Part shown: piece after piece, positions 27,892 to 40,129 of the stretch
Numbering within the stretch: position 1 is the first letter of the stretch
Layout: the number at the start of each line of letters is the position of its first letter
From: Cupriavidus oxalaticus
Lineage (GTDB): Bacteria; Pseudomonadota; Gammaproteobacteria; Burkholderiales; Burkholderiaceae
Length of the DNA: 64,000 nt
Reading direction: 5' to 3'
Assembly: GCF_004768545.1 (NCBI RefSeq)
Contig: NZ_CP038635.1
Location: 124,001-188,000, forward strand
Position numbers and translations under genes: made by a program
The notes under the pieces: generated by a model
Told to the model about the DNA's origin: nothing
Databases searched by the model: none
Seen by the model: only the letters and a program-made list of their open reading frames with translations

Positions 27892-29095
27892 ACAACTGAA
27901 ACAGGCCGCCGCACAGCGCCAGCAACTGGCGCTGACGCGCCGCCGCCGCATCGCCCATACCGCGTGCGCGCCGCACCAGGCCGTGGGTGCCGCCGATGCG
28001 CAGCCACAGCCGCTGCTGACTTTCTGCAGCAACGATTACCTCGGACTGGCCAACCACCCGAAGGTGATCGCCGCGCTGGCGGAAGGCGCGCACCGCTACG
28101 GCGCCGGCAGCGGCGCTTCGCACTTGGTCAGCGGCCATTCGCTGGCGCATGCGCAGCTGGAGGAGGAACTGGCACGCTGGTTCGCGCCGCAAATCCCGCA
28201 TGCGCAGACGCTGTATTTCTGCACCGGCTACATGGCCAACATGGCGGTGCTGACCGCGCTGGGCACGGCGGGCGCGACGCTGTTCTGCGAATCGCTCAAC
28301 CATGCCTCGCTGATCGACGGCGCCCGGCTGGCGCGCGCCGACGTGCAGCGCTACCCGCATTGCGACACCGTCGCGCTGGAAGCGCTGCTGGCGGCGAGCA
28401 CCAGCGAGCGCAAGCTGATCGTCACCGACAGCGTGTTCAGCATGGACGGCAACGTCGCGCCGCTGCGCGAGCTGCTGGCACTGGCGGAGCGCTACGACGC
28501 GTGGATCATCGTCGATGACGCGCATGGCTTCGGCGTGCTGGGCGAGCAGGGCCACGGCGTGCTGGAAGCGCTGGGGCTGTCGTCCGAGCGCTTTATCTAC
28601 ATCGGCACGCTCGGCAAGGCCGCCGGCGTGGCGGGCGCGTTCGTCGCCGCGCACGAGACCGTGATCGAGCACCTGGTCAACACCGCGCGGCCATACATCT
28701 ACACCACGGCCGCGCCGCCGGCGGTAGCGCATGCGCTGCTGGCCAGCCTGGCGATCATCGAAGGCGAGGAAGGCCGGCAACGCCGCGCGCAACTGGCGCG
28801 CTGCATCGCGCGGCTGCGCGAAGGCCTGGCGCGGCTGGCGGCCAGCGCGGGTTGGTCGCTGGGCGAGAGCCAGACCGCGATCCAGCCGCTGATCATCGGC
28901 GATAACGCCGCGTCGCTGGCGCTGTCGGCGGCGCTGGAAGCCGGCGGCATCCGCGTCGGCGCGATCCGGCCGCCGACCGTGCCGGAAGGCACCGCGCGGC
29001 TGCGCATCACGCTGTGCGCCGCGCACGACGAGGCCGATGTGCAACGGCTGCTCGACGCGCTGTCCGAGGCGATGCCGCGCAAGGAGGCTGCATGA
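27881..29095 (+). CDS. bioF: 8-amino-7-oxononanoate synthase
   Basis: PLP-dependent alpha-oxoamine synthase joining pimeloyl-thioester and alanine to give KAPA. The 404-residue protein shows [13 protein letters not shown], the Gly-rich [26 protein letters not shown], the cofactor Asp-His segment [10 protein letters not shown] and the Schiff-base Lys in [10 protein letters not shown]. Start ATG 27881 overlaps the end of bioA by 11 bp, and its stop overlaps bioD by ATGA, so the three are translationally coupled. Confidence 0.95.
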   Translation: MLLEQLKQAAAQRQQLALTRRRRIAHTACAPHQAVGAADAQPQPLLTFCSNDYLGLANHPKVIAALAEGAHRYGAGSGASHLVSGHSLAHAQLEEELARWFAPQIPHAQTLYFCTGYMANMAVLTALGTAGATLFCESLNHASLIDGARLARADVQRYPHCDTVALEALLAASTSERKLIVTDSVFSMDGNVAPLRELLALAERYDAWIIVDDAHGFGVLGEQGHGVLEALGLSSERFIYIGTLGKAAGVAGAFVAAHETVIEHLVNTARPYIYTTAAPPAVAHALLASLAIIEGEEGRQRRAQLARCIARLREGLARLAASAGWSLGESQTAIQPLIIGDNAASLALSAALEAGGIRVGAIRPPTVPEGTARLRITLCAAHDEADVQRLLDALSEAMPRKEAA

Positions 29096-29829
29096 CCGCG
29101 CCGCGCAATTTCGCCTCCTTCGTCACCGGTACTGATACCGGCGTCGGCAAGACCCACGCCAGCGCCACGCTGCTGCATGCGTTGAAGGGCGCCGGCTACC
29201 GCAGCGCGGGCATGAAGCCCGTCGCCAGCGGCAGCGAATGGCGCGATGGCCACTGGCACAACGACGACGTGGCGCAGCTGCGCGCCGCCAGTTCGGTGAC
29301 GGTGCCGCTCGGCCATACCTGTCCGTTCCTGCTGCGCACACCGTGCTCGCCGCATCTGGCCGCGGCGCGGGAAGGGGTGCGCATCACCCGCGCACCGATC
29401 CGCGCTGCCTTCGACGCGCTGCGCCGGCAGGCCGACGCTGTGGTGGTGGAGGGCGTGGGCGGCTTCCACGTCCCGCTGGATGCCGGCGCGGTGCGCTGGA
29501 GCACCGCCGACCTGGCCGTGATGCTGGGCCTGCCGGTGGTGATGGTGGTCGGCATCCGCCTCGGCTGCCTCAACCACGCCGTGCTGACCGCCGAAGCGAT
29601 CCGCGCGCGCGGCCTGGTGCTGGCCGGCTGGATCGCCAACCGCGTCGACCCCGACCTGCTGCTCGCCGACGAGAACATCGCCACGCTGCATGCATCGCTG
29701 GACGCGCCGTGCCTGGGCGAGCTGCCGTGGCAACTCGACCCCGCCGCCTCAGCAGGGCGCCTCGACCTCGCGCCGCTGTTCGCCGCCACCGCCAGATCCC
29801 GGGCCGAGGCCGCCGGCCTCGCCGCCTGA
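29092..29829 (+). CDS. bioD: Dethiobiotin synthetase
   Basis: ATP-dependent enzyme closing the ureido ring of DAPA with CO2 to form dethiobiotin. The 245-residue protein has the P-loop [12 protein letters not shown], the GMKPVASG substrate loop, [13 protein letters not shown], and [10 protein letters not shown] near the nucleotide base site. It overlaps bioF by four bases (ATGA) and is followed 23 bp later by bioB. Its substrate CO2/bicarbonate is also handled by the carbonic anhydrase of the same island. Confidence 0.94.
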   Translation: MTAPRNFASFVTGTDTGVGKTHASATLLHALKGAGYRSAGMKPVASGSEWRDGHWHNDDVAQLRAASSVTVPLGHTCPFLLRTPCSPHLAAAREGVRITRAPIRAAFDALRRQADAVVVEGVGGFHVPLDAGAVRWSTADLAVMLGLPVVMVVGIRLGCLNHAVLTAEAIRARGLVLAGWIANRVDPDLLLADENIATLHASLDAPCLGELPWQLDPAASAGRLDLAPLFAATARSRAEAAGLAA

Positions 29830-29852
29830 ACCACAATCCGACTGAAAACAAC

Positions 29853-30875
29853 ATGACCCAAGCCCACACCGTTACCACCATCTCCGCCGAATCGCTGCGC
29901 CAGATTGCCCGCCAGCATGCATTGCCCGACGACGCCAAATGGCGCGTCGACGACGTTGCCGCGCTGTTCGCGCTGCCGTTCAACGACTTGCTGTTCCGCG
30001 CCCAGCAGGTGCATCGCGAGAATTTCGACGCCAACACCGTGCAGCTCTCGACGCTGCTGTCGATCAAGACCGGCGGCTGCGAAGAGGATTGCGGCTACTG
30101 CCCGCAAAGCGCGCACCACGACGCCGGCGTCAAGGCCGAGAAACTGATGGCGCTGGACGAGGTGCTCGACGCCGCGCGCGCCGCCAAGGCCAACGGCGCC
30201 ACGCGTTTCTGCATGGGCGCCGCCTGGCGCAGCCCCAAGGACCGCCACCTCGAGCCGGTGATGGACATGGTGCGCGAGGTCAAGGCGATGGGCCTGGAGA
30301 CCTGCGTCACGCTGGGCATGCTCAAGGCCGAGCAGGCGCAGCAGCTAAAGGAAGCCGGGCTGGACTACTACAACCACAACCTGGATACCTCGCCCGAGTT
30401 CTACGGCAAGATCATCACCACGCGCACCTACCAGGACCGGCTCGACACCATCGGCCATGTGCGCGACGCCGGCATCAACGTCTGCTGCGGCGGCATCGTC
30501 GGCATGGGCGAATCGCGCGAGGCGCGCGCCGGCCTGATCGCGCAGCTGGCCAACATGGACCCGTACCCGGAGTCGGTGCCCATCAACAACCTGGTCCAGG
30601 TCGAAGGCACGCCGCTGGCCGGCACCGAGGCGCTGGACCCGTTCGAATTCGTCCGCACCATCGCGGTGGCCCGCATCACCATGCCCGGAGCGATGGTGCG
30701 CCTGTCGGCCGGCCGGGAAGCCATGGACGAGGCGCTGCAGGCGCTGTGCTTCATGGCCGGCGCCAATTCCATCTTCTACGGCGAAAAGCTGCTGACCACC
30801 GGCAACCCGCAGGCAGATCGCGACCGCGCCCTGCTGGCCCGGCTCGACATCCGCGCGGAGGGTTACGCGGGGTAG
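29853..30875 (+). CDS. bioB: Biotin synthase
   Basis: Radical-SAM enzyme inserting sulfur into dethiobiotin. The 340-residue protein shows the radical-SAM cluster CX3CX2C in [12 protein letters not shown], the second-cluster residues in [12 protein letters not shown] and CVTLGML, the [10 protein letters not shown] region, and [14 protein letters not shown] with RLSAGREAM at the C-terminus. It is the last gene of bioAFDB. No terminator is evident in the 110 bp before liuD, so read-through into liuD is possible. Confidence 0.96.
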   Translation: MTQAHTVTTISAESLRQIARQHALPDDAKWRVDDVAALFALPFNDLLFRAQQVHRENFDANTVQLSTLLSIKTGGCEEDCGYCPQSAHHDAGVKAEKLMALDEVLDAARAAKANGATRFCMGAAWRSPKDRHLEPVMDMVREVKAMGLETCVTLGMLKAEQAQQLKEAGLDYYNHNLDTSPEFYGKIITTRTYQDRLDTIGHVRDAGINVCCGGIVGMGESREARAGLIAQLANMDPYPESVPINNLVQVEGTPLAGTEALDPFEFVRTIAVARITMPGAMVRLSAGREAMDEALQALCFMAGANSIFYGEKLLTTGNPQADRDRALLARLDIRAEGYAG

Positions 30876-30985
30876 TTGAGCGGGATGGTCTCGCGGCAAG
30901 GTTACGTGAGATAGCGACGCGGAATTAACCCATTGGACACCTCCCCGCCGTAAGATGCCGATAACGGCATAACAAGGAGGGAGCC

Positions 30986-33016
<2,031 letters not shown>

Positions 33017-33102
33017 GGGGCGCGTACGGTCCGGGTCCGGCCCGAAGCCTGACCCGGATCGCATTCCTCTGCCAAAATAGCCTTCTGGGTATCTGCTCAC
33101 CC

Positions 33103-33128
33103 GTCGTTCCCGCCTGCGCGGGAATGAC
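33103..33128 (+). repeat. REP-like palindrome (GTCRTTCCCGC family)
   Basis: GTCGTTCCCGC and GCGGGAATGAC form a stem around a small centre, between liuD and the reductase gene. This sequence class is a widespread repetitive extragenic palindrome in Gram-negative genomes. One copy was seen in the window. Confidence 0.75.
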
Positions 33129-33165
33129 AGTCGATGCGCGCCCCGCAATATCCCCTGGAGACAAG

Positions 33166-34107
33166 ATGAAGTTGCAGTTGTACGTCCCCGACGGCCGCTA
33201 TGAGCCGTGGGTCGAAGGCTTTGCCGAAGCCCTGCCCGAAGCCGAATGCGTGACCTGGGAGGGCAGCCGGGGCGAGCCAGCCGACTACGCCGTGGTCTGG
33301 CGCCCGCCGGTGGAAATGCTGCGCGGCCGCACCGACCTGAAGGCGGTCTTCAACCTCGGCGCCGGCGTCGACGGCATCCTGCGGCTGCGCGACGAGGCAC
33401 CCGATGCGCTGCCCGCAGGCGTGCCGATCGTGCGGCTGGACGATGCCGGCATGGCCGCGCAGATGGCCGAGTACGTCACCGCCGCCGTGCTGCGCTATTT
33501 CCGCAAGCTCGACGCCTACGAGGCGCAGGAACGCGCCGGCAACTGGAAATTCCTCAAGCCGCATCGCCGCGCCGACTTCACCATCGGCGTGATGGGCGTG
33601 GGCACGCTCGGCACCCATATCGCCCGCACGCTGGCCAGCTTCGGCTTCCCGGTGCGCGGCTGGAGCCGCACCGCGCGCGCGATCGAAGGCGTCAGCGGCT
33701 TCTATGGCGATGCGGGCCAGGCGCCGTTCCTGGACGGCCTGCGCGTGCTGGTCAATGTGCTGCCGCTGACCCCGCAAACCGAGAGCATCCTGAACACCGG
33801 CCTGTTCGCGCGGCTGGCGCAGGGCGCCTATGTGATCAACGTGGCGCGTGGCCAGCACCTGGTCGAGGAAGACCTGCTGGCCGCAGTGCAGTCGGGCCAG
33901 GTTGCGGGCGCCACGCTCGACGTGTTCCGCACCGAGCCGCTGCCGGCGGATCATCCGTTCTGGCAGGAGCCGCGCATCACGGTGACGCCGCATATTTCGG
34001 CGCTGACCCTGCGCGAGGACAGCATCGCCCAGATCGCCGGCAAGATCCGCGCGCTGCGCGCGGGCCAGCCGATTGCCGGCGTGGTCGACCTGCAGCGCGG
34101 GTACTGA
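33166..34107 (+). CDS. Glyoxylate/hydroxypyruvate reductase A-like 2-hydroxyacid dehydrogenase
   Basis: A 313-residue D-2-hydroxyacid dehydrogenase resembling GhrA. It shows the NAD(P)-binding GVMGVGTLGTHIARTL, the catalytic Arg region INVARGQHLVEEDLL, the Glu in DVFRTEPLPADHPFW, and the His in TPHISALT. It reduces glyoxylate or hydroxypyruvate, or a similar 2-keto acid. GGAGAC precedes ATG 33166. It sits between liuD and liuE. Since aceK in the same island favours glyoxylate-bypass flux, a role in glyoxylate handling or in branched 2-keto acid reduction is possible but unproven. Confidence 0.9.
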   Translation: MKLQLYVPDGRYEPWVEGFAEALPEAECVTWEGSRGEPADYAVVWRPPVEMLRGRTDLKAVFNLGAGVDGILRLRDEAPDALPAGVPIVRLDDAGMAAQMAEYVTAAVLRYFRKLDAYEAQERAGNWKFLKPHRRADFTIGVMGVGTLGTHIARTLASFGFPVRGWSRTARAIEGVSGFYGDAGQAPFLDGLRVLVNVLPLTPQTESILNTGLFARLAQGAYVINVARGQHLVEEDLLAAVQSGQVAGATLDVFRTEPLPADHPFWQEPRITVTPHISALTLREDSIAQIAGKIRALRAGQPIAGVVDLQRGY

Positions 34108-34163
34108 GCGCCGCGGCACCCCACAACGAAGAACAGACAGCGAAGAACAGACAGGAGACGGCC

Positions 34164-35099
34164 ATGACCATCCCGAACTACGTGAAGATCGTCGAAGTCG
34201 GCCCGCGCGACGGCCTGCAGAATGAAAAGGCCATGGTGCCGACCGACGTCAAGGTCGCGCTGGTCAACCAGCTGACCGACGCCGGCTTCGTCAATATCGA
34301 GGCCGCCTCGTTCGTCTCGCCCAAGTGGGTGCCGCAGATGGCCGATGGCGCGGATGTGATGGCCCGCATCCAGCGCCGGCCCGGCACGCTGTACTCGGTG
34401 CTGACGCCGAACATGAAGGGCTTCGAGGGCGCCATTGCCGCCGGCGCCGACGAGGTGGTGATCTTCGGCGCCGCCAGCGAGGCGTTCTCGCAGAAGAACA
34501 TCAACTGCTCGATCGCCGAGTCGATCCGGCGCTTCGAACCGGTCGCCGCCGCGGCAAAAGAGAAGGGTGTGCGCCTGCGCGGCAGCATCTCGTGCGCGCT
34601 GGGCTGCCCGTACCAGGGCGAGGTCCCGGTCAGCGCCGTGGTCGACGTGGTGCGCCGCATGCGCGAGCTGGGCTGCGACGAGATCGATATCGCCGACACC
34701 ATCGGCGTGGGCACGCCGGTGCGCGTGCAGGAAGTGATGCGCGCCGCCGCCGCGGAGTTCGCGCTGGACCGGCTCTCGGGGCATTTCCACGATACCTACG
34801 GCCAGGCGCTGTCCAATATCCTGGCCAGCCTGGAAGTGGGCATCGCGATCTTCCACGCCTCGGTCGCCGGGCTGGGCGGCTGCCCGTATGCCAAGGGCGC
34901 GACCGGCAACGTGGCCACCGAAGACGTGCTGTACATGCTGCACGGCATGGGCATCCATACCGGCATCGACCTGGAAGCGGTGGTGCGCACCGGCGACTAC
35001 ATCTCGCAGGCGATCGGCCGCGCCAACAGCTCGCGCGTGGGCCGGGCGCTGCTGACCAAGTGGGCCGCCGCCAGCGATGCGGCGCCGGCCTGCGCCTGA
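34164..35099 (+). CDS. liuE: Hydroxymethylglutaryl-CoA lyase
   Basis: Cleaves HMG-CoA to acetoacetate and acetyl-CoA, the last liu step. The 311-residue TIM-barrel enzyme shows VEVGPRDGLQNEK at the N-terminus (catalytic Arg-Asp), the metal-binding His pair in HFHDTYGQAL, and the signature GCPYAKGATGNVATED containing the active-site Cys. CAGGAGAC precedes ATG 34164. It completes the set liuA, liuB, liuC, liuD, liuE in this island. It is also called mvaB in some annotations. Confidence 0.96.
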   Translation: MTIPNYVKIVEVGPRDGLQNEKAMVPTDVKVALVNQLTDAGFVNIEAASFVSPKWVPQMADGADVMARIQRRPGTLYSVLTPNMKGFEGAIAAGADEVVIFGAASEAFSQKNINCSIAESIRRFEPVAAAAKEKGVRLRGSISCALGCPYQGEVPVSAVVDVVRRMRELGCDEIDIADTIGVGTPVRVQEVMRAAAAEFALDRLSGHFHDTYGQALSNILASLEVGIAIFHASVAGLGGCPYAKGATGNVATEDVLYMLHGMGIHTGIDLEAVVRTGDYISQAIGRANSSRVGRALLTKWAAASDAAPACA

Positions 35100-35120
35100 G
35101 TCCAGAAACAAGGAGAACCC

Positions 35121-35621
35121 ATGACGGCAAGTAACGAAGCGCTGCCCGAATCCGCGCAGCGCGTGGCGGACCTGCTGGCCGGACTCGGCCACGACCGCCC
35201 GGTGGTGATGCTGCCCGCCACCGGCAAGACCTCCGCCGAAGCCGCGGCGGGGCTGGGCTGCAGCGTGGCGGAGATCGCCAAGTCGATCATCTTCCGCCGC
35301 GTCGAGGACGATGCGCCGGTGCTCGTGATCGCCAGCGGCAGCAACCGCGTCGACGAGGCCAAGGTGGCCGCCCGCGTTGGTGCGCTGGGCAAGGCCGATG
35401 CGCGCTTCGTGCGCGAGAAGACCGGCTATGCCATCGGCGGCGTCTGCCCGATCGGCCATGCGGTCGCGCCGGTGATGCTGCTCGACCAGGACCTGTTCCG
35501 CTACGACAGCCTGTGGGCCGCCGCCGGCCATCCGCATGCGGTGTTCAACCTGACGCCGCAGCAGCTGCAGCAGATGACCGGCGCGGAGGTTGCCGACGTG
35601 GCCGCCGGAGCGCCGGCATGA
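35121..35621 (+). CDS. YbaK/EbsC-family aminoacyl-tRNA deacylase
   Basis: A 166-residue YbaK-fold protein with the GKTSAEAA and AEIAKSIIFRR segments, VIASGSNRVDEAKV, and GYAIGGVCPIGH, the conserved Gly-rich loop of Cys-tRNA(Pro)/ProX-type deacylases. Such proteins clear mischarged tRNA in the cytoplasm. AAGGAGA precedes ATG 35121. The stop overlaps the next start (ATGA). Its position behind liuE suggests co-transcription without an obvious metabolic link. Confidence 0.9.
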   Translation: MTASNEALPESAQRVADLLAGLGHDRPVVMLPATGKTSAEAAAGLGCSVAEIAKSIIFRRVEDDAPVLVIASGSNRVDEAKVAARVGALGKADARFVREKTGYAIGGVCPIGHAVAPVMLLDQDLFRYDSLWAAAGHPHAVFNLTPQQLQQMTGAEVADVAAGAPA

Positions 35622-36052
35622 GCCCCGAGCTACGTCCGGGGCTGACCTTCAGCTGGCAATACACGGTGCCGCCCAAGGCCACCGTGCCGCGCCTGTACGA
35701 CGATATTCCCTGCTGCCCGGAGATGCCCGACGTGCTGGCCACCGGCTACCTGGTCGGCATCATGGAATGCGCCTGCCTGCAGATGCTGCGCAAGCACCTG
35801 GACTGGCCGCGCGAGCAGTCGCTCGGCACGCTGGTCAGCTTCTCGCACCTGGCGCCGACGCCGCCGGGCATGACGGTGACGGTCAAGGGCCAGCTGGTCG
35901 AGGTGGACGGCCGCCGCCTGCGCTTCGAACTGAGCGCCTGGGATGGCGAGGACAAGATTTCCGAGGGCGTGCACGAGCGCCACATGATCGACGCGGGTCG
36001 CTTCAACGAGAAGGTGGCGGCCAAGGCGGCGCGGCAGCACAAACATGCCTGA
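35618..36052 (+). CDS. Thioesterase-superfamily (hotdog) protein
   Basis: A 144-residue hotdog-fold protein of the FlK-like/4HBT type. It has [15 protein letters not shown] at the start, [16 protein letters not shown] in the central helix, a long strand [18 protein letters not shown], and [13 protein letters not shown] near the C-terminus. The HERHMI pattern is typical of fluoroacetyl-CoA-thioesterase-like proteins. The start overlaps ybaK by four bases, and its 3' end overlaps the DUF1289 gene by 8 bp, so the genes form a tight operon. The substrate is unknown. Confidence 0.87.
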   Translation: MSPELRPGLTFSWQYTVPPKATVPRLYDDIPCCPEMPDVLATGYLVGIMECACLQMLRKHLDWPREQSLGTLVSFSHLAPTPPGMTVTVKGQLVEVDGRRLRFELSAWDGEDKISEGVHERHMIDAGRFNEKVAAKAARQHKHA

Positions 36053-36308
36053 AGCGCGCGCGGCAGCCACGCTTGCGGCATTGGCCGCGGAGCTTGCCGC
36101 GCAGGCCGCCCGGCTGGAATCGCCGGTGCCCTCGCCGTGCCGCAACGTCTGCCGCATGGACGCCGCCAGCGGCTACTGCGAGGGCTGCCTGCGCACCATC
36201 GAAGAGATCGCCGGCTGGTCATCGGCCAGCGACGAAGACAAGCGCCGCATCTGGGCGCAACTGCCCCGGCGCGCCGCCTGGCTGGCGGGCGAGGAGACAC
36301 CCCCTTGA
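36045..36308 (+). CDS. DUF1289 cysteine-rich protein
   Basis: An 87-residue protein with a helical Ala-rich N-terminus and the DUF1289 core: [20 protein letters not shown], with four cysteines that probably bind a metal, and the conserved [17 protein letters not shown] segment. The function is unknown. The start overlaps the thioesterase gene by 8 bp, and its stop overlaps the TTG start of the following MBL gene, showing translational coupling. Confidence 0.9.
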   Translation: MPEARAAATLAALAAELAAQAARLESPVPSPCRNVCRMDAASGYCEGCLRTIEEIAGWSSASDEDKRRIWAQLPRRAAWLAGEETPP

Positions 36309-37243
36309 GCGAAGCATCGATGCCCGCGTTGCCCGCATTGCCCGACACCATGCGCGTGTTCGAGCGCGGCTGGCTGTCGGCCAACAACATCCTGTTCGTC
36401 GATGGCGACGAGACCGCGCTGGTGGACACCGGCTACGTCACGCATGCGCCCCAGACCGTGGCGCTGGTCGCTTCCGCGCTGCAGGGACGGCCGCTGGTGC
36501 GCATCCTCAACACCCACCTGCATTCGGACCATTGCGGCGGCAATGCCGCGCTGCAGGCACGCTGGCAGCCGCGTACCGCGATTCCCGCAGCCGAAGCCGC
36601 GGCCGTGGCCGCGTGGGATACCGAGGCGCTCACCTACCGTGCCACCGGACAGCAGTGCGACCGCTTCGGCTTCGACAGCGTGCTGCACGATGGCGATGCG
36701 GTGACGCTGGGCGGCATCGACTGGCAGGTGGTGGCCGCGCCAGGCCATGACCCGCATGCGGTGATGCTGTTCGCACCGGGGCCGCGCATCCTGATTTCCG
36801 GCGATGCGTTGTGGGAGAACGGCTTCGGCGTGATCTTTCCCGAGCTGGATGGCGAGAGCGGCTTCACCGAGCAGGCGGCCGTGCTGGCGCGCATCGCGGA
36901 GCTCGATGCGCGGCTGGTGATTCCCGGTCACGGGCCCATGTTTACCGACGTCGATGCCGCGGTCGAGCGCGCGACCGCGCGGCTGCGTCACCTCAGCGCC
37001 GATCCCGCGCGCAATGCCAGCCACGCGGTCAAGGTGCTGGTGAAGTTCAAGCTGCTGGAGCAGCAGCGGATGGCGCAGGCGGAGCTGGCGCGGTGGATGG
37101 CGGAGGCGCCGTTGATGGTGCGGATTCGCGACCGGTTCATGCCGGGGCAGGAGATGGCCGGGATTTCCGCGCAGACGGTGCGGGCGCTGGTGGGAGCGGG
37201 CGCGTTGGCGGTGGAGGGGGAGTGGGTGGTGAATCGGGATTGA
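36305..37243 (+). CDS. MBL-fold metallo-hydrolase closing the liu island
   Basis: A 312-residue metallo-beta-lactamase-fold hydrolase. The main zinc motif is [12 protein letters not shown], followed by [25 protein letters not shown] and the IPGHGPMF ligand. The start is taken as TTG 36305, which overlaps the DUF1289 stop and lies 8 bp after GAGGAG (36291-36296); ATG 36320 in frame is the alternative. The substrate is unknown. With the MBL gene at 12094-13170 it brackets the whole island, but the two proteins differ strongly in length and C-terminal domain. Confidence 0.87.
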   Translation: MSEASMPALPALPDTMRVFERGWLSANNILFVDGDETALVDTGYVTHAPQTVALVASALQGRPLVRILNTHLHSDHCGGNAALQARWQPRTAIPAAEAAAVAAWDTEALTYRATGQQCDRFGFDSVLHDGDAVTLGGIDWQVVAAPGHDPHAVMLFAPGPRILISGDALWENGFGVIFPELDGESGFTEQAAVLARIAELDARLVIPGHGPMFTDVDAAVERATARLRHLSADPARNASHAVKVLVKFKLLEQQRMAQAELARWMAEAPLMVRIRDRFMPGQEMAGISAQTVRALVGAGALAVEGEWVVNRD

Positions 37244-37284
37244 GGTGGTTGCAGGGCTTGCGCGATGGGAAGCGCCAGCCCTCT

Positions 37285-37322
37285 CCCCGGCCCCTCTCCC
37301 GCTTGCGGGAGAGGGGCCGGGG
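37285..37322 (+). repeat. Dispersed palindromic repeat, copy 3 (long form)
   Basis: Perfect 18-bp arms (37285-37302 and 37305-37322) with a TT centre; the inner CTCTCCCGC/GCGGGAGAG is shared with the other copies. It lies between the convergent MBL and TonB-receptor genes and could act as a terminator in both directions, though no T tract follows. Confidence 0.88.
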
Positions 37323-37376
37323 GATAGGACCGGGGTCTCAACGAAGTCGCGCCAGCCGCTAAGCCGCCACGCGGCC

Positions 37377-39545
37377 TCAAAACGACGTCCTGAACCCCAC
37401 CTTCACACTCCTGCCAGCCAGCGGCGCGATATCCCGCAGGATCGACGTCGCATTGCGCGCATCCTGGTTGGTAAGGTTATCCCCGCGCAGGTACACCAGC
37501 GTCTGCGTCCCGGCCACCTTGAACTTGTAGGTCAACGCCAGGCTTAGCAGCGTATATGCATCGGTCGGTGTGTCGTTGCTCGGCACGCGCGTCTGCTTGG
37601 CCGCGTACGTGACATCCACGCGCGCGCCCCACGGCCCCGCGCCATACACCAGCGCACCGCCCAGGCGCAGCGGTGCCAGCCGCGGCAGCGGCTCGCCGGT
37701 GTCGCGGTTCTCGCCACGCACGTAGTCGGCGCGCGCCTCGAAATCCAGCGTGTCGCTGGTGGTCAGCATCTTCTGCAGCAGCCGTGTCTTGCCCTCGGCC
37801 TCGAAGCCGTACAGCGTGGCCGGCACCCCCAGGTACTGGAACTCCGGTAGCGAATCCGGGCTGCCCGGGGCGACCACGTCGCCGGCCTCGTCGCGCGCGC
37901 GGCCCGTGGCCGACAGCGCCAGGTAATTGGCAAAGCGGCTGTAGTAGCCCGACACGCCCGCGCTGTGCGCCCCCGACTTGAAGCGCACGCCCAGGTCGAT
38001 CGAGGTGGCGCGCTCCTTGTTGGCGTTGGGGTCGCCCAGCTCCCACGAGCCGGTGGCCACGTGCGGGCCGTTGGCGTACAGCTCGTAGAAGGTCGGCGCG
38101 CGTTCCGTGTAGGACAGGTTGCTGGTCAGCGACCACGCCGGGTTGACCTTGTACAGCAGGCCGGCCGAGGCGCTGGTGGCGTTGAAGCTGCGGTTGGCGT
38201 CGGCAAAGCGGTCGTTGCCGTTGGCGCTGGCCTTGATGCTGCTGTGGTCGAGCCGGCCGCCGAAGTTGAGCTTGAGGTCGCCCGACGCGGTCAGCGGCAG
38301 TTCCTCGAACAGGAACAGCGCGGCGTTGTCGGTATTGGTGCTCGGCACGAACGCTTCTTCGCCCAGCGCCGAGAAGTCGGTATGCCCGAACTGCGTGCCG
38401 ATCACCCCCGTCATGTTGCCGATCTTCGCGTGCCTGGCCTCGAAGCGCGCGTCCCAGCCGCGGTTCTTGAAGATCGTGCCGGTCTCGCCGCCCTCGATCT
38501 CCTTGTGCTCATAGTCGGTGTACCCGAACTTGCCCTTGACCGATTCGATCCAGCCGCCGGTGGTGCCGGCCAGGTTGCGCGCCTCGCCTTCCAGCGCGAA
38601 GCGGTCCTGCTTCATCTTCAGCCGCACGTCGTCCTCGGCGGGCGTGCCGTAGTCATTGCGGTAGGCGCTGTAGTTGGCGCCGACAAAGCCATCGGCCCAG
38701 GTGTAGGAGCCGCCCAGCGAGCCCCCCTGCTGATCGGCGCTGGTGTTGGGCAGGCGGCCGTAGGCCTCGCTTTCACCCTCGGGCAGGGGCTCGGCGGCGC
38801 GCAGGCGGTCGCTGCGGGCGTAGCCGGGGATGCGCAGGTCGCTGGTCTTGCGCGCGAACGCGTCGGCATGGACCGCGAACTGGCCGTTGCCGGCCTCGAT
38901 CAGCGCGCTGGCATTGCGGGCCTGGTCGCCGCCGATGGTGCCGCTGGCATCCACGGCGCCGCCTACGCCTTCGATCGGCTCCTTGGGGATGCGGTTGTCG
39001 ATCACGTTGACCACGCCGCCAATGGCATTGCCGCCGTACATCAGTGCGGCCGGGCCGCGCACCACCTCGATGCGCTCGGCCACCAGCGGATCCAGCGCCA
39101 CCGCGTGGTCATAGGACAGGGTCGAAGCGTCGACGGTGCTGCCGCCGTTCTGCAGCACCTTGATGCGGTCGCCGTCCAGGCCACGGATCACCGGGCGGCT
39201 GGCATTGGGGCCGAAGTACGTCGATGACACGCCGGGCAGCTTGTCGAGCGTCTCGCCCAGCGTGCTGGCCTGGCGCACGGCCAGCGCGTCGCCGCCCAGC
39301 GTCGAGACCGGCGCGACCATGTCGTTCAGTTCGCTGCCGAGCGGGTTGGCGGTGACGACGACTTCGCGCAGCGTGCCGGTAGCAGTGGCGGTGGCAGGAG
39401 CGGTTTCGGCGGTGGCCGCAGGCGTGGCGGTCTGCGCGTGCGCGGGCGCTGCCAGGGCAGCGAGCGAGGCGGTCAGGGAGGCGGCAATGGCCGCGAGCGG
39501 GGTCAGGCAAGGGGCGCTGTTTTTCGTGCAGTTCTGTTTGGACAT
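37377..39545 (-). CDS. TonB-dependent outer-membrane receptor (probably zinc, ZnuD-like)
   Basis: A 722-residue TonB-dependent receptor. It has a signal peptide (about 1-37, ending AHAQ), a TonB-box-like segment REVVVTANPLG, a plug domain with RPVIRGLDGDRIKVLQNG and ERIEVVRGPAALMYGG, and a 22-strand barrel ending in the typical terminal Phe (KVGFRTSF). The ligand cannot be read directly. Zinc is inferred because the gene is at the end of a minus-strand cluster with zur, two CobW GTPases and dksA, and because its overall form resembles ZnuD. No own Zur-type motif was found directly upstream, so it may be read from the cobW transcript. Confidence 0.88.
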   Translation of the reverse strand: MSKQNCTKNSAPCLTPLAAIAASLTASLAALAAPAHAQTATPAATAETAPATATATGTLREVVVTANPLGSELNDMVAPVSTLGGDALAVRQASTLGETLDKLPGVSSTYFGPNASRPVIRGLDGDRIKVLQNGGSTVDASTLSYDHAVALDPLVAERIEVVRGPAALMYGGNAIGGVVNVIDNRIPKEPIEGVGGAVDASGTIGGDQARNASALIEAGNGQFAVHADAFARKTSDLRIPGYARSDRLRAAEPLPEGESEAYGRLPNTSADQQGGSLGGSYTWADGFVGANYSAYRNDYGTPAEDDVRLKMKQDRFALEGEARNLAGTTGGWIESVKGKFGYTDYEHKEIEGGETGTIFKNRGWDARFEARHAKIGNMTGVIGTQFGHTDFSALGEEAFVPSTNTDNAALFLFEELPLTASGDLKLNFGGRLDHSSIKASANGNDRFADANRSFNATSASAGLLYKVNPAWSLTSNLSYTERAPTFYELYANGPHVATGSWELGDPNANKERATSIDLGVRFKSGAHSAGVSGYYSRFANYLALSATGRARDEAGDVVAPGSPDSLPEFQYLGVPATLYGFEAEGKTRLLQKMLTTSDTLDFEARADYVRGENRDTGEPLPRLAPLRLGGALVYGAGPWGARVDVTYAAKQTRVPSNDTPTDAYTLLSLALTYKFKVAGTQTLVYLRGDNLTNQDARNATSILRDIAPLAGRSVKVGFRTSF

Positions 39546-39709
39546 GGCGCGCGTAACGAAGCAGTGGCAATCAGCCCCGGGCTGGGCACGGCTGCATGGC
39601 GTGGCGTGGCGCGAGCCGCCCCGTATGGGACGGCCGCACCAGGCGGGCGGCAGGCGTTCAGCTCAGGAAAATTCGAAAGCCAGGCACGCGGCGATGGCCG
39701 CGTCCCGGA

Positions 39710-40129
39710 TCAGGCGAGGGCGATGGCCGGCGCCGGTGGCGCGCGCGAATGGAAGGGGTGGGCGGCGGGCAGGTCGGGCCAGCGCCAGGCGAGGTTGGCA
39801 GGCTTGACCGGCTTGCCGAAGGCGAGCCGCGGCAGCGGCAGCTTGCCGCACAGCGTGTCGGCCACCGTGGCGCCGTCGAACAGCACGCAGGAGTGGCCGC
39901 TGAATTTCTGCGCCAGTGGATGGGAATCGGTATCGGCGTTGGTCGCGTCGGCCTCGGCCGGCGTGACCGACGTGACCGACGCGGCTGCGCTGGTCCCCGG
40001 CAGCCCGCCGTGCACGATGCGGTGGGTCAGCCCGGCATGCTGCGCCAGCAGCAGGCATAGCGCCAGCCACAGCGCGAGCCACAAGCCCGGGCCGTGCGCG
40101 CGCAGGCGGGTGAACCAGTCAGTGCGCAT
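39710..40129 (-). CDS. DUF2946-type membrane/periplasmic protein
   Basis: A 139-residue protein with one N-terminal hydrophobic segment (about residues 14-35, LWLALWLALCLLLAQHAGL), then a conserved HRIVHG, and later GHSCVLFDGATVADTLCG with two cysteines, the pattern of DUF2946 proteins. Members are commonly encoded next to TonB receptors or metal transport genes, and their function is unknown. ATG 40129 overlaps the 3' end of the cobW gene in another frame, so it is tightly linked to it. The 164 bp to the TonB receptor downstream show no recognisable terminator. Confidence 0.78.
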   Translation of the reverse strand: MRTDWFTRLRAHGPGLWLALWLALCLLLAQHAGLTHRIVHGGLPGTSAAASVTSVTPAEADATNADTDSHPLAQKFSGHSCVLFDGATVADTLCGKLPLPRLAFGKPVKPANLAWRWPDLPAAHPFHSRAPPAPAIALA